Below, piece after piece: positions 8,507-16,535 of a stretch of 64,000 nt of DNA (its first letter is position 1; each line of letters opens with the position of its first letter). Location of the stretch: contig NZ_PQDH01000002.1 in the NCBI RefSeq assembly GCF_002964605.1, forward strand, positions 477,090-541,089, written 5' to 3'. Both the position numbers and the translations under genes were made by a program. Below the pieces are notes generated by a model. That model ran no database searches. It had not been told where the DNA came from and saw only the letters and a program-made list of their open reading frames with translations. The stretch is from Vallitalea okinawensis. Lineage in GTDB: Bacteria; Bacillota; Clostridia; Lachnospirales; PQDH01.

Positions 8507-8565
8507 TTGACTCTTCTCTCTTACCGTGATATCATGGACATCTAATTCGATGTTTGTAGAATTAG
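8507..8565 (+). promoter_or_regulatory. MFS gene promoter with ArsR-type operator
   Basis: TTGACT (8507-8512) and TATCAT (8530-8535) with a 17-bp spacer. Directly downstream lie ACATC-TAATTC-GATGT (8538-8553) and the wider inverted pair CTAATTC (8542-8548) / GAATTAG (8559-8565). These half-sites match the operator inside the regulator's own promoter. Confidence 0.6.
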
Positions 8566-8620
8566 ATTCTTATCCCATATATTCTCTCAATTGATTTATC
8601 TGAAGAAAGGATTGATGAAT

Positions 8621-9874
8621 ATGAAGACAATACTGAGTTCGTTTAACCACTACAGGGGTTTGCCAAAAGAAATATACATACTTACTATTCAACGATTTAT
8701 AAATTCAGTTGGTGGGTTCGTTCATCCCCTACTAGTCATGTTTTTAACAAAACGCATAGGTTTGGATACAGAAGTTGCAGGCTTTTTTATGTTAATTGCT
8801 ACTTTTGCTAGTTTACCTGGTTCCATTATCTCAGGTTTTTTAGTTGACCGTTATAGTCGTAAAAGAATTTTATTGTCCTCAAGGGCTATAAGCGCGACCA
8901 TTTTTATGATTTGTGGTTTCTTAGGCAATTCTATTTGGGTTGCTTATCTTATCATTCTTTCTAATTTCTTTTGGAGCTTTTCAAAACCAGCAACAAGTGC
9001 TATGACAGCAGATCTTACTACACCCCAAAACAGAAAGCAGAGTTATTCACTGCTTTATTTAGGGATGAATCTAGGTCTAGCTTTTGGTTTTATGCTAGCA
9101 GGCTATTTATTCGAGAATTATACGAGATGGTTGTTTTGGGGAGATGGTATAACATCCTACTTGAGCTTATTATTGGTCATCTTTTTTATAAAGGATACCA
9201 AACCATCACAAGATGATATCCAAGAGATTAACGCATCCTATCGTCAAAGTGAAAAAGAAGAGAAGGGGAATAGTTTTAGAGCTTTATGTAATCGTCCATA
9301 CGTCGTCGCTTTTATAATAATAAATGCAATGATATGGTTTGTTTATCAGCAACATAGTTTTATCATGCCTCTTCATTTAGAAGAGCTCTCCCCTGAAAAG
9401 GGTTCATTATTATTTGGTCACATAATGACCATTAATACTATTATCGTTCTTATTTTTACTCCTATTTTACTACAATTAACTAGTAGGAATAAGCCCATCG
9501 TCAATATAGGTATTTCTGTTATAGCCTACATTATTGGTTTTGGTATGTTAGCTTTTAGCTCTACACTATGGCCATTCTTCATTTCTGTTATTATATGGAC
9601 TTCTGGGGAAATTATAGGAATGGTTAATACAGGTGTTTACGTATCAAATCATACACCAGTTAACCACAGAGGGCGTTTTATTGCTTTTAAAGACGTATTA
9701 CAAAGTGGAGGTCGTTCATTAGGTCCATGGATAATGGGTAGCTATCTTACAGGTCGGCACTATAGTCAAGGCTGGGCTTTAACAGCTCTAGTAGGATTGG
9801 TTATACTAGGGTTAGTAATAATCCTATTCAAAAGCGAAGAGACTGAAATGCAAAAGAGCCTAAAGATCCGTTAA
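8621..9874 (+). CDS. Major facilitator superfamily transporter (drug-exporter-like)
   Basis: About 417 residues with roughly 12 membrane segments in two halves. The MFS loop 2-3 motif appears as 'GFLVDRYSRKRILLSS', and a long cytoplasmic loop near residues 190-225 separates the halves. The ATG at 8621 is preferred because AAAGGA lies 9 bp upstream; the ATG at 8615 is also possible. It resembles proton-driven multidrug exporters of the MdtG/YfkF kind. The shared operator with the ArsR-like regulator upstream suggests substrate-induced export. Confidence 0.82.
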   Translation: MKTILSSFNHYRGLPKEIYILTIQRFINSVGGFVHPLLVMFLTKRIGLDTEVAGFFMLIATFASLPGSIISGFLVDRYSRKRILLSSRAISATIFMICGFLGNSIWVAYLIILSNFFWSFSKPATSAMTADLTTPQNRKQSYSLLYLGMNLGLAFGFMLAGYLFENYTRWLFWGDGITSYLSLLLVIFFIKDTKPSQDDIQEINASYRQSEKEEKGNSFRALCNRPYVVAFIIINAMIWFVYQQHSFIMPLHLEELSPEKGSLLFGHIMTINTIIVLIFTPILLQLTSRNKPIVNIGISVIAYIIGFGMLAFSSTLWPFFISVIIWTSGEIIGMVNTGVYVSNHTPVNHRGRFIAFKDVLQSGGRSLGPWIMGSYLTGRHYSQGWALTALVGLVILGLVIILFKSEETEMQKSLKIR

Positions 9875-9880
9875 CAGTAT

Positions 9881-9923
9881 AAAAGATCAAGCATCACACT
9901 TTGAGATAGATGCTTGATCTTTT
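9881..9923. terminator. Bidirectional terminator, MFS gene / alkD-like gene
   Basis: AAAAGATCAAGCATC (9881-9895) pairs with GATGCTTGATCTTTT (9909-9923) around a 13-base loop, with A and T tracts on the two sides. The flanking genes converge. Confidence 0.85.
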
Positions 9924-9926
9924 TGA

Positions 9927-10643
9927 CTAACAAATAGCTTTTTTCCTCTTCTTACCTAAACGTCCCATATCCTTTATTTTCATAATTGATTCAGTTGCTG
10001 GAGGTACTTTACAGGAAGTCTTGCCCATATACACGTTAACTTTCCCTATCTCTTCAGCAATCGCTAATGCTTCATCTGTTAATTCTGGGATAAAGGATCC
10101 AGCACAAATAATAAAGTTATTCATGGTGTACTTGACACGATTATTTTCTTCATGAATCTTGGCTTTAATATGATTCATAACTTGTCTAATTTCTTCATAA
10201 TCCAATTGCTCATTAGGTACAATGGATATATAATTACCATAAGCTGAATAAGCTGCTGCCCGTTTCTGTTTATTCTCTTCTCCTTCTTGATCAATCCAAT
10301 CATGAATACATGGTAATGCAACAGGACTCTCTGCTGCTACTCTACTAACAACATACTCATTAATCATATAACTATTGGCATCCAAGAGCCACTCATCTAA
10401 TATTTCTTTGGTTATCATCTTTGGATCTACAATATATTGAGCCAGATACATAGCATCATAGTTACCAGTCTTAAATAATTCTAAGCCCAATTGATGATCT
10501 TTTTTAATCTTTTTGATAAGTTTTTTGAGGTCACCTATCTTAACACCAAACATTGGGTCTTTACCACCATGGTTTTTATATATTTTCCTAGTCTGCTCTG
10601 TTCCCATCAATTCCAGTTCCATCATTACATCAGGTAAAGTCAT
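9927..10643 (-). CDS. DNA alkylation repair (AlkD-like HEAT-repeat) protein
   Basis: About 238 residues of helical repeats resembling the AlkD/AlkC glycosylase family: 'HGGKDPMFGVKIGDLKKLIK', 'NYDAMYLAQYIVDP', and 'YVVSRVAAESPVALPCIHDW'. These proteins remove alkylated bases or bind DNA in a base-excision context. Conservation of the catalytic Asp and Trp residues of characterised AlkD could not be confirmed by eye, so a non-enzymatic member is possible. ATG at 10643 is chosen because GAGAGGTG lies just upstream; the GTG at 10652 is inside that site. It appears to be a single-gene unit. Confidence 0.65.
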   Translation of the reverse strand: MTLPDVMMELELMGTEQTRKIYKNHGGKDPMFGVKIGDLKKLIKKIKKDHQLGLELFKTGNYDAMYLAQYIVDPKMITKEILDEWLLDANSYMINEYVVSRVAAESPVALPCIHDWIDQEGEENKQKRAAAYSAYGNYISIVPNEQLDYEEIRQVMNHIKAKIHEENNRVKYTMNNFIICAGSFIPELTDEALAIAEEIGKVNVYMGKTSCKVPPATESIMKIKDMGRLGKKRKKAIC

Positions 10644-10818
10644 ACTACTCACCTCTCAATTAACTAAAATTATCAACTAATAACATTTCTTATATAATTA
10701 TTATAAAGCAACTCTTTTTCAATGTCAAACTACTAAAGGTTCGCTATCATGTAACTGTTGTGCTTTATTCCAAACCTATATGAAAAACAACCAAGTCATT
10801 TTTTCTTCCATACACTGT

Positions 10819-10861
10819 AAAAAGCCTATAGGACCAGTCATTAACACTCATCCTACAGACT
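10819..10861 (-). terminator. Terminator after the corrinoid-protein gene
   Basis: Read on the minus strand, AGTCTGTAGGA pairs with TCCTATAGGCT (with two G-U pairs; plus-strand arms 10851-10861 and 10823-10833) and is followed by a T run. Confidence 0.65.
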
Positions 10862-10903
10862 TCATATAGACTTGGATTATTCATTTTTTGTTGCTCAAAT
10901 CAG

Positions 10904-11542
10904 CTATTGTTCTTCCTTTATTTCTCTTGCTTTCTCAACAGCGCTCATGGCATCTGTTGAATAAACATCTGCCCCTATGGCTCTAGCATAATTAGATGTT
11001 ACAGGAGCTCCACCTATGAAAATCTTTACTTTATCTCTAAGACCTTCCTTTGTGAGTAATTGAATTGTTCGCTTCATATTAATCATCGTCGTTGTTAAAA
11101 GTGCTGACATAGCCAGTATATCAGGATTATGTTCTATAACAGCATCAGCAAATTGTCTAGGAGATATATTGGTACCAAGGTCTATTACTTCATAGCCTAA
11201 ACCTCCTAGCATCATTTTTACTAGATTCTTACCAATATCATGAAGATCACCTTCAACTGTGCCTATGACTACCTTCCCAACATATATATTACTGTTTTCA
11301 TCAATTAGAGGTTTAATGATATCCAGAGCAATATTAAAAGCTCTCGATGCAATTAGAACTTCTGGTACATAAATATCATTTCTTTTAAATTTTGTTCCAA
11401 TAACATTCATAGCTTCAAGGAGAGTATCGATAATCTCTGTATAATGATGACCTGCATTAAGAGCAGTAATTGTTAGTTCCCGTACCTTTATAGATTGCCC
11501 TTTTTGTACATATTCATAAATTCCAGATAATATATCATCCAA
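10904..11542 (-). CDS. Corrinoid (B12-binding) methyl-carrier protein 1
   Basis: 212 residues with the two-domain build of MtaC/MtbC/MtvC-type carriers: a four-helix cap domain (about 1-85) and a Rossmann-like cobalamin domain (about 88-212). The base-off lower ligand is H101 in 'GDLHDIGKN', and 'VIDLGTNIS' and 'IFIGGAPVT' form the nucleotide-tail pocket. It accepts a methyl group from a substrate methyltransferase and passes it on. Start is a TTG at 11542 with AGGAGGG upstream. It stands after the PocR-AraC gene with its own 238-bp leader and its own terminator, so it may serve a different methyltransferase from carrier 2. Confidence 0.9.
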   Translation of the reverse strand: MDDILSGIYEYVQKGQSIKVRELTITALNAGHHYTEIIDTLLEAMNVIGTKFKRNDIYVPEVLIASRAFNIALDIIKPLIDENSNIYVGKVVIGTVEGDLHDIGKNLVKMMLGGLGYEVIDLGTNISPRQFADAVIEHNPDILAMSALLTTTMINMKRTIQLLTKEGLRDKVKIFIGGAPVTSNYARAIGADVYSTDAMSAVEKAREIKEEQ

Positions 11543-11780
11543 TAAAATGCCCTCCTATATATAACTCTACTGTTATCTTAGCAATACTTTATAAATCTAT
11601 CACAAAATAGAATATTAAGTCACAATAATTTTTAGTATTGAAATTTCTAACAAAAGTATTTCAATGTTTTGATGAATCTCATATTCATCTGTAAAACTAC
11701 TTTTATAGTTAAAATCATTTATAATCTTTCTGAAAACTTTATCATAAATTTAGTACTGTATCAACATAGGGCTACACTTA
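11543..11780. promoter_or_regulatory. Leader of corrinoid protein 1 with an inverted repeat
   Basis: This AT-rich gap holds ATTGAAAT (11637-11644) and its exact inverse ATTTCAAT (11658-11665). No riboswitch, including the cobalamin type, was recognised. The inverted repeat may be a binding site of a nearby PocR-AraC regulator, which is inference. Confidence 0.3.
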
Positions 11781-13046
11781 CTAGAGATACATCTTTCGAT
11801 ATTTTCCTGGTGATAACTTCTCATAGTTTTTGAAAACCTTTGTAAAATAACTCTGATCACTAAATCCAACCATAATTGCAATATCACTGATACTATAATG
11901 TATATCCAATAAATATTTTTTACTTTCTTCTACTCGAACCATATTTAAATAGTCACAAAACTTCATACTGGTTTCTTTTCTGAAAAAACGACTAAAATAT
12001 GTGGGACTTAATCCTACATGGCTTGCAATTTCCTCAAGAGAAATACTCGTACTGTAGTTACTATTGATGTATTGTAATGCTTTATTAATAATCTGCACAT
12101 TATCCACATTATCTTGATCCAATTTAAAGACAAATGCTGTAAATCTTTCAAGAACATCAACAATCCACACACATAACTCCTCTATATCATTAACCTTTGA
12201 TGCTGTCTCATAAAACTTCACATTATGCTTGATAATATCTTCAAAGTTCCCTCCACCATCTACAGCAGCTCTTGACATAACCACCACTAATTCAATAATG
12301 AGTGAAATAACTAGAGATTTATTACCACCATGTTTAAACATAATATAGCCTAAAATCTCATTGAGTATGGCTTTGGCCCCTTGTAAATCTCCAACACGTA
12401 TCTTCCCACTTAATTGTTTTTCTAGTTCAATAGGATAGGTTTTAAAAGTAACATCTGTACTTTCCTTTATTTCTTGAATATTTTCGTTAATAATTTTCTG
12501 TTCTAAATAAAAGGCTTTTTTCTTCTCCAGTGTTTTACCTTGCTCTCCCATGATATCCTTAGTAAGTATGTAAAGTAATTCAGAAAGGTAGTGTACTTGA
12601 TCAGGTGGTATTAGAGGAATCATTTTATAATTCAATTGTAAGATTCCTCTTAAGGACATAGGTAAATCATAGACTTTAATCAAGTTATCTATTATAAAAG
12701 GATCAGAAATATTCATTTGAATAGGACCAGCTATTAAAGCCCCTCTAAAAACTTCACCAATGACAATGGCAGCACTAAAATGTACTAATCCACCAGGGCA
12801 GAAAAAAATATAAGATTCACCTAGTTTCTCTGCTTCTTTGCTACCATAAAGGTGAGCACTATTACAAGGACAGTTATCTCCTGTTTCTTTCTTAAAAATA
12901 TTACAAAAATGATAGGACTCTCCCTCTGATAGGATGGTGTTACCCATATCATCAATAAGGGAACAGTTGATGTTACTTACTTTATGAAAGATTTCTATAT
13001 GTTTCCTAATATGAGCTAACTCACTCTCACTAAAAGCATTAGACAT
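11781..13046 (-). CDS. PocR-domain AraC-family regulator 1
   Basis: About 421 residues. The N-terminal PocR ligand-sensing domain (about 8-180) carries a cysteine set at C48, C59, C61 and C83, with the family signature 'YIFFCPGGLVHFSAAI'. A helical middle region follows, then a C-terminal AraC DNA-binding domain (about 320-421): 'ISLEEIASHVGLSPTYFSRF' and 'SISDIAIMVGFSDQSYFTKV'. PocR domains were first described in the coenzyme-B12-linked propanediol/cobalamin regulator PocR, and many such regulators accompany corrinoid methyltransferases. ATG at 13046 is chosen since TAGGTG precedes it; the GTG at 13055 overlaps that site. It has its own promoter at 13094-13122. Confidence 0.88.
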   Translation of the reverse strand: MSNAFSESELAHIRKHIEIFHKVSNINCSLIDDMGNTILSEGESYHFCNIFKKETGDNCPCNSAHLYGSKEAEKLGESYIFFCPGGLVHFSAAIVIGEVFRGALIAGPIQMNISDPFIIDNLIKVYDLPMSLRGILQLNYKMIPLIPPDQVHYLSELLYILTKDIMGEQGKTLEKKKAFYLEQKIINENIQEIKESTDVTFKTYPIELEKQLSGKIRVGDLQGAKAILNEILGYIMFKHGGNKSLVISLIIELVVVMSRAAVDGGGNFEDIIKHNVKFYETASKVNDIEELCVWIVDVLERFTAFVFKLDQDNVDNVQIINKALQYINSNYSTSISLEEIASHVGLSPTYFSRFFRKETSMKFCDYLNMVRVEESKKYLLDIHYSISDIAIMVGFSDQSYFTKVFKNYEKLSPGKYRKMYL

Positions 13047-13093
13047 CCCAATCACCTACATTCCTTCCGATGTTAACGTACACGATTAGCTTC

Positions 13094-13123
13094 ATTATAG
13101 TATTTAGTATTGACTCTGTCAAT
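13094..13123 (-). promoter_or_regulatory. Promoter of PocR-AraC regulator 1 with palindrome over the -35 box
   Basis: On the minus strand, TTGACA (13117-13122) and TATAAT (13094-13099) with a 17-bp spacer: a near-consensus promoter. ATTGAC-TCT-GTCAAT (13109-13123) overlaps the -35 box and may be an operator. Confidence 0.65.
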
Positions 13124-13177
13124 CAAACCCGTTCATTATAACTTTCTATATTAAATATCTTTTTACAAGTTTGATAT

Positions 13178-14104
13178 TTATTCAATATTTATATTAATCT
13201 GACCCACTAGGGCTTTTGGCATCTCTTCTTGTATAATTCGAATTAACTTTGTACCTATACTCGATATTAAGACAAGTTGATGATGCTTACCAACATCTTT
13301 ACTATACTCACTTATCTCTAATTTATCCTGAACAGCATCTAACTTATAGGTTCTATCTCCCATGGTGAGTAAACCTTTAATACGATAACAATGACTTTTA
13401 ATCCTTTTCAATAGAGTTATTATATCATTGATCTCGATATTTGATTCCTTAACAGTAATTGTAATGGTTCTTGGACGATTACTGGTTGTATTTGACGTTT
13501 CACTTGGCTTTTGCATACTCTCAGCTTTAAAACTTAATTGATCAATTGTTATATTTCCATATGTTGTCTCAATTAGATAAGCTTTTTGATTCAATTGATT
13601 GATTAACTCCTTTATCTCATTTAATCTGGATGGTTCTACTAAATCTACTTTATTTAAAATAATAATCTGACTGTGCCTTATTTGATTACCAACACTAACC
13701 AACATCTCATACTCTTTAAAAAAGTGGAGACAGTCCACCATACAAATGGCTCCAATATAAGTAAAATTGTATCTACATTGCTTCCGTAATAAGTCTACAA
13801 TGGTTACCATATTAGATGGATCAGCTAATCCTGAACTCTCAATGTAGATACAATCCAGATTTCTTGATATGAGTTCCTTTAATCCCTCTATAAAATGGTC
13901 CTTAAGGCAACTGCAGAAAATAGACCCATTCGTCAGTTCGATCATATCCATATCCTGCTCTTCAACCAGAGTGCCATCAATACTCGTTTTGCCAAACTCA
14001 TTCATAAGAACACCAACTTTATGACTCTGCTGTTCTAATTGCTTCTGAAGAAATGTTGTTTTACCTGAACCTAAAAAACCTGTTATAAGATATATTTTAG
14101 TCAA
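13178..14104 (-). CDS. CobW/P47K-family GTPase of the corrinoid island
   Basis: About 308 residues. The P-loop 'GFLGSGKTT' stands at the N-terminus; 'IESSGLADPS' and 'ILNKVDLV' mark the other GTPase motifs. CobW-domain proteins are metal or cofactor chaperones, usually with a metal-binding CxCC motif ('GCICC'). Here the same place reads 'GSIFCSC', leaving a CxC pair shifted by two residues. A TTG at 14104 ('TKIYLITGFLG') with GGTGAG 6 bp upstream fits family starts; a GTG at 14113 is the alternative. It follows the activator gene by about 40 bp and likely helps assemble or reactivate the corrinoid system; this role is inference. Confidence 0.82.
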   Translation of the reverse strand: MTKIYLITGFLGSGKTTFLQKQLEQQSHKVGVLMNEFGKTSIDGTLVEEQDMDMIELTNGSIFCSCLKDHFIEGLKELISRNLDCIYIESSGLADPSNMVTIVDLLRKQCRYNFTYIGAICMVDCLHFFKEYEMLVSVGNQIRHSQIIILNKVDLVEPSRLNEIKELINQLNQKAYLIETTYGNITIDQLSFKAESMQKPSETSNTTSNRPRTITITVKESNIEINDIITLLKRIKSHCYRIKGLLTMGDRTYKLDAVQDKLEISEYSKDVGKHHQLVLISSIGTKLIRIIQEEMPKALVGQININIE

Positions 14105-14144
14105 TTTACTCACCCTAGCCTTCTACTCTCATTCTTTTTTTATT

Positions 14145-16493
14145 TCATTGAAAGAACATATGATCAATATAAGCTTTATTGAAGTGAACATCCATGGATA
14201 ATTCTATATACTTACACATCTGTTGTATCTCTCTAAAGGATTCTTTACTCTTATACTCAAGGATAAATTTCGCACAGCCTCCCAAAGAACTGTTTCCTAT
14301 AAGTTTCACCTTGTTTTCTAATAATGAGTTGATTAATCCTGATTGAACCGCCTGATGAATATCTAAATTGTTACCAAAGCCACCTGCTAAATAGACATGG
14401 TCAATAGCAGTATAGTCTAAACCTGCATGCTTGAGCAATACCTCCACACCTGCTGCAATAGCCGATTTAGCAAGTTGGAATTGTCTAACATCTTCTTGGT
14501 AAAGAGCAACATGATTTACTTCATCAGAATAAATCTCAACTTGCTCTTTTACCATTTTACCAGATGGCTCTATTAAATCATGGCTTGCTAACTCACCTAT
14601 CAAATCTATGAGAGCTGAGCCACAAATACCAGTAGGGCTACAATGACCAATAACATCATACTCAAATTCATTATTCTGTAAACGTATATGATTAATAGCT
14701 CCCTCTACACTGGACATACCACATTTAATATTAGCCCCTTCTAGAGCAGGTCCTGCAGCTGTAGAAGCGCAAAGTATGCAATCGTCTACCTTCAGAGCCA
14801 TCTCTCCATTGGTTCCAATGTCAATAAACAAGATATTCCCCTTTTGGTTCATCAAATTACTATAATAAAAACCAGAGGTAATATCTGAACCAATATAAGC
14901 TGATATACTTGGTAAAAGAGTTACTGGACACTCCTTTTGAGTATTCTTAAAAATTTGACTCCATTGATATTGATGAAGCGATAAGTCCATTGTAGTAAAA
15001 GGGCTTATGGCTAGTTTATGAGGATTCATATCTAAGAGTAAATACTGCATAGTTGTATTACCGCTAATAACTACATCAACAATATCCTGGTCATGAATGT
15101 TATTTTCTTTTACTAAAGAATCAATTCCTTCTAGAATTGCCTTTCTAATAAGACGTCCTTGTACATGGGTATTATCCTCTATCTCAAAGTTGATCCGACT
15201 GATGACATCTGCGCCATATGCACCCTGTGGATTAGAGATCTTATAAGAATCTACTTCCCTATAATCCATCAAATCAATGAGAGAAAGTACCAGTGTTGTC
15301 GTTCCAATATCAACTGCTACTCCATAAGCTTTTATGGAGCTTGAAGAAATTTTAATAACCTCCAAATCATCCTTAATTAAGAGAAATAACTTCTCTTTTA
15401 AATGATTGACTTGTGAAAGCTCCCTTATAGTTTGGAGGTTAAACACATATGCCTTATCTAGTTTCTGGTTTATTAATTGTGTTACACTAGGCTGGATTTC
15501 TGGGTCTTCAACTAACCCTTCAATTGACACTACCTGATACTTACTTTTTTTAGGCTTGTTAACATGGTAATCTCCTACAATGTTTGAAGTCTCTTTTTCC
15601 TCAGCAATCTCCACTTGAATATCCTTTATAAGATTATGGAAACAAGCTAGTATAACACCCTGTCTTATTTCTTGCTCTGTTAATAGAGCTTTCTCCTCTA
15701 AAGATAATACGAGTTGCTCTCCCCCCACTTGTTTAACCTTACACTTACCGCAAGCTTTTTTACCATTACAAAATGCAGGAACCGATAAATCATGGGATCG
15801 CAAAGCATCGAGTAGATTGGTTCCTTTATTTACTTGGATTGTCGTTAATAGATCTCCTTGTTTAATATCAACCAATACTTTTCTATAGTGACAATCTTGT
15901 GATTGACATTTCCGACAGTCGTGATCAATAATATTATTCGGTAGGTCAGGTGAGGCTCCATAATAAAAACCTAAGGTTTTTTGTGGTGCATACATGTAAC
16001 CAGTGGATAGGGTAATAGCCGTCTTGTATTCACTATGTATTTCATCAAGAATCTGTTTTTGAAATTCCACAGGAATGTCACCCATACCAGGTTCAAATCG
16101 ACTCGTCATATGAAGTCCCTCTGCTTTACTCTCACCTTTAATGCGATTATATAGTTTTCTACTTGATTCAAATAGTAAAAAATCACCAATAGTATTTACA
16201 ATCATACCTTTTACAAAATCATTATGCAGAAAATACTTATTCACCAGGTTATCAAATTCTACCCCTAATGTGACGATACAGTATATCAAATATTGATATA
16301 CTGTATCGGTATCCATTCTCTTATCAGGCTCTTTCTTGACATAATAACCTGTTATGGTTAAGCTAGAAAAATCCTCTGCAATGATCTCGTCATAGGCTAA
16401 ACTATAGTCCGCATAACAAGGACTATTCTTATAACACTGCATCATACTTAAAACGGTGCTTTTATTTAGTTTTTGCTGAATACTAACTTTCAT
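14145..16493 (-). CDS. Three-module reductive activator of corrinoid proteins (RACo/RamA function)
   Basis: 782 residues. Module 1 (about 1-190) resembles the vitamin-B12-dependent methionine synthase activation domain, with 'SRFEPGMGDIP' and 'ISLSTGYMY'-like pocket residues; a Cys triplet follows (C193, C196, C201). Module 2 (about 205-300) is a plant-type 2Fe-2S ferredoxin with C242, C248, C251 and C284. Module 3 (about 385-782) is an ASKHA-type ATPase (DUF4445) with 'AVDIGTTTLVLSL', 'FIDIGTNGEMAL' and 'AGPALEGANI'. RACo-type enzymes use ATP and a low-potential electron to bring Co(II) corrinoid back to Co(I). Module 1 could hold the corrinoid or its carrier during this step. AAAGGTGATG precedes the ATG. 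It sits 42 bp after the methyltransferase gene in one operon. Confidence 0.87.
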   Translation of the reverse strand: MKVSIQQKLNKSTVLSMMQCYKNSPCYADYSLAYDEIIAEDFSSLTITGYYVKKEPDKRMDTDTVYQYLIYCIVTLGVEFDNLVNKYFLHNDFVKGMIVNTIGDFLLFESSRKLYNRIKGESKAEGLHMTSRFEPGMGDIPVEFQKQILDEIHSEYKTAITLSTGYMYAPQKTLGFYYGASPDLPNNIIDHDCRKCQSQDCHYRKVLVDIKQGDLLTTIQVNKGTNLLDALRSHDLSVPAFCNGKKACGKCKVKQVGGEQLVLSLEEKALLTEQEIRQGVILACFHNLIKDIQVEIAEEKETSNIVGDYHVNKPKKSKYQVVSIEGLVEDPEIQPSVTQLINQKLDKAYVFNLQTIRELSQVNHLKEKLFLLIKDDLEVIKISSSSIKAYGVAVDIGTTTLVLSLIDLMDYREVDSYKISNPQGAYGADVISRINFEIEDNTHVQGRLIRKAILEGIDSLVKENNIHDQDIVDVVISGNTTMQYLLLDMNPHKLAISPFTTMDLSLHQYQWSQIFKNTQKECPVTLLPSISAYIGSDITSGFYYSNLMNQKGNILFIDIGTNGEMALKVDDCILCASTAAGPALEGANIKCGMSSVEGAINHIRLQNNEFEYDVIGHCSPTGICGSALIDLIGELASHDLIEPSGKMVKEQVEIYSDEVNHVALYQEDVRQFQLAKSAIAAGVEVLLKHAGLDYTAIDHVYLAGGFGNNLDIHQAVQSGLINSLLENKVKLIGNSSLGGCAKFILEYKSKESFREIQQMCKYIELSMDVHFNKAYIDHMFFQ

Positions 16494-16535
16494 TTCATCA
16501 CCTTTAGTCTCGTTTCTATGACGATATATTTATGT

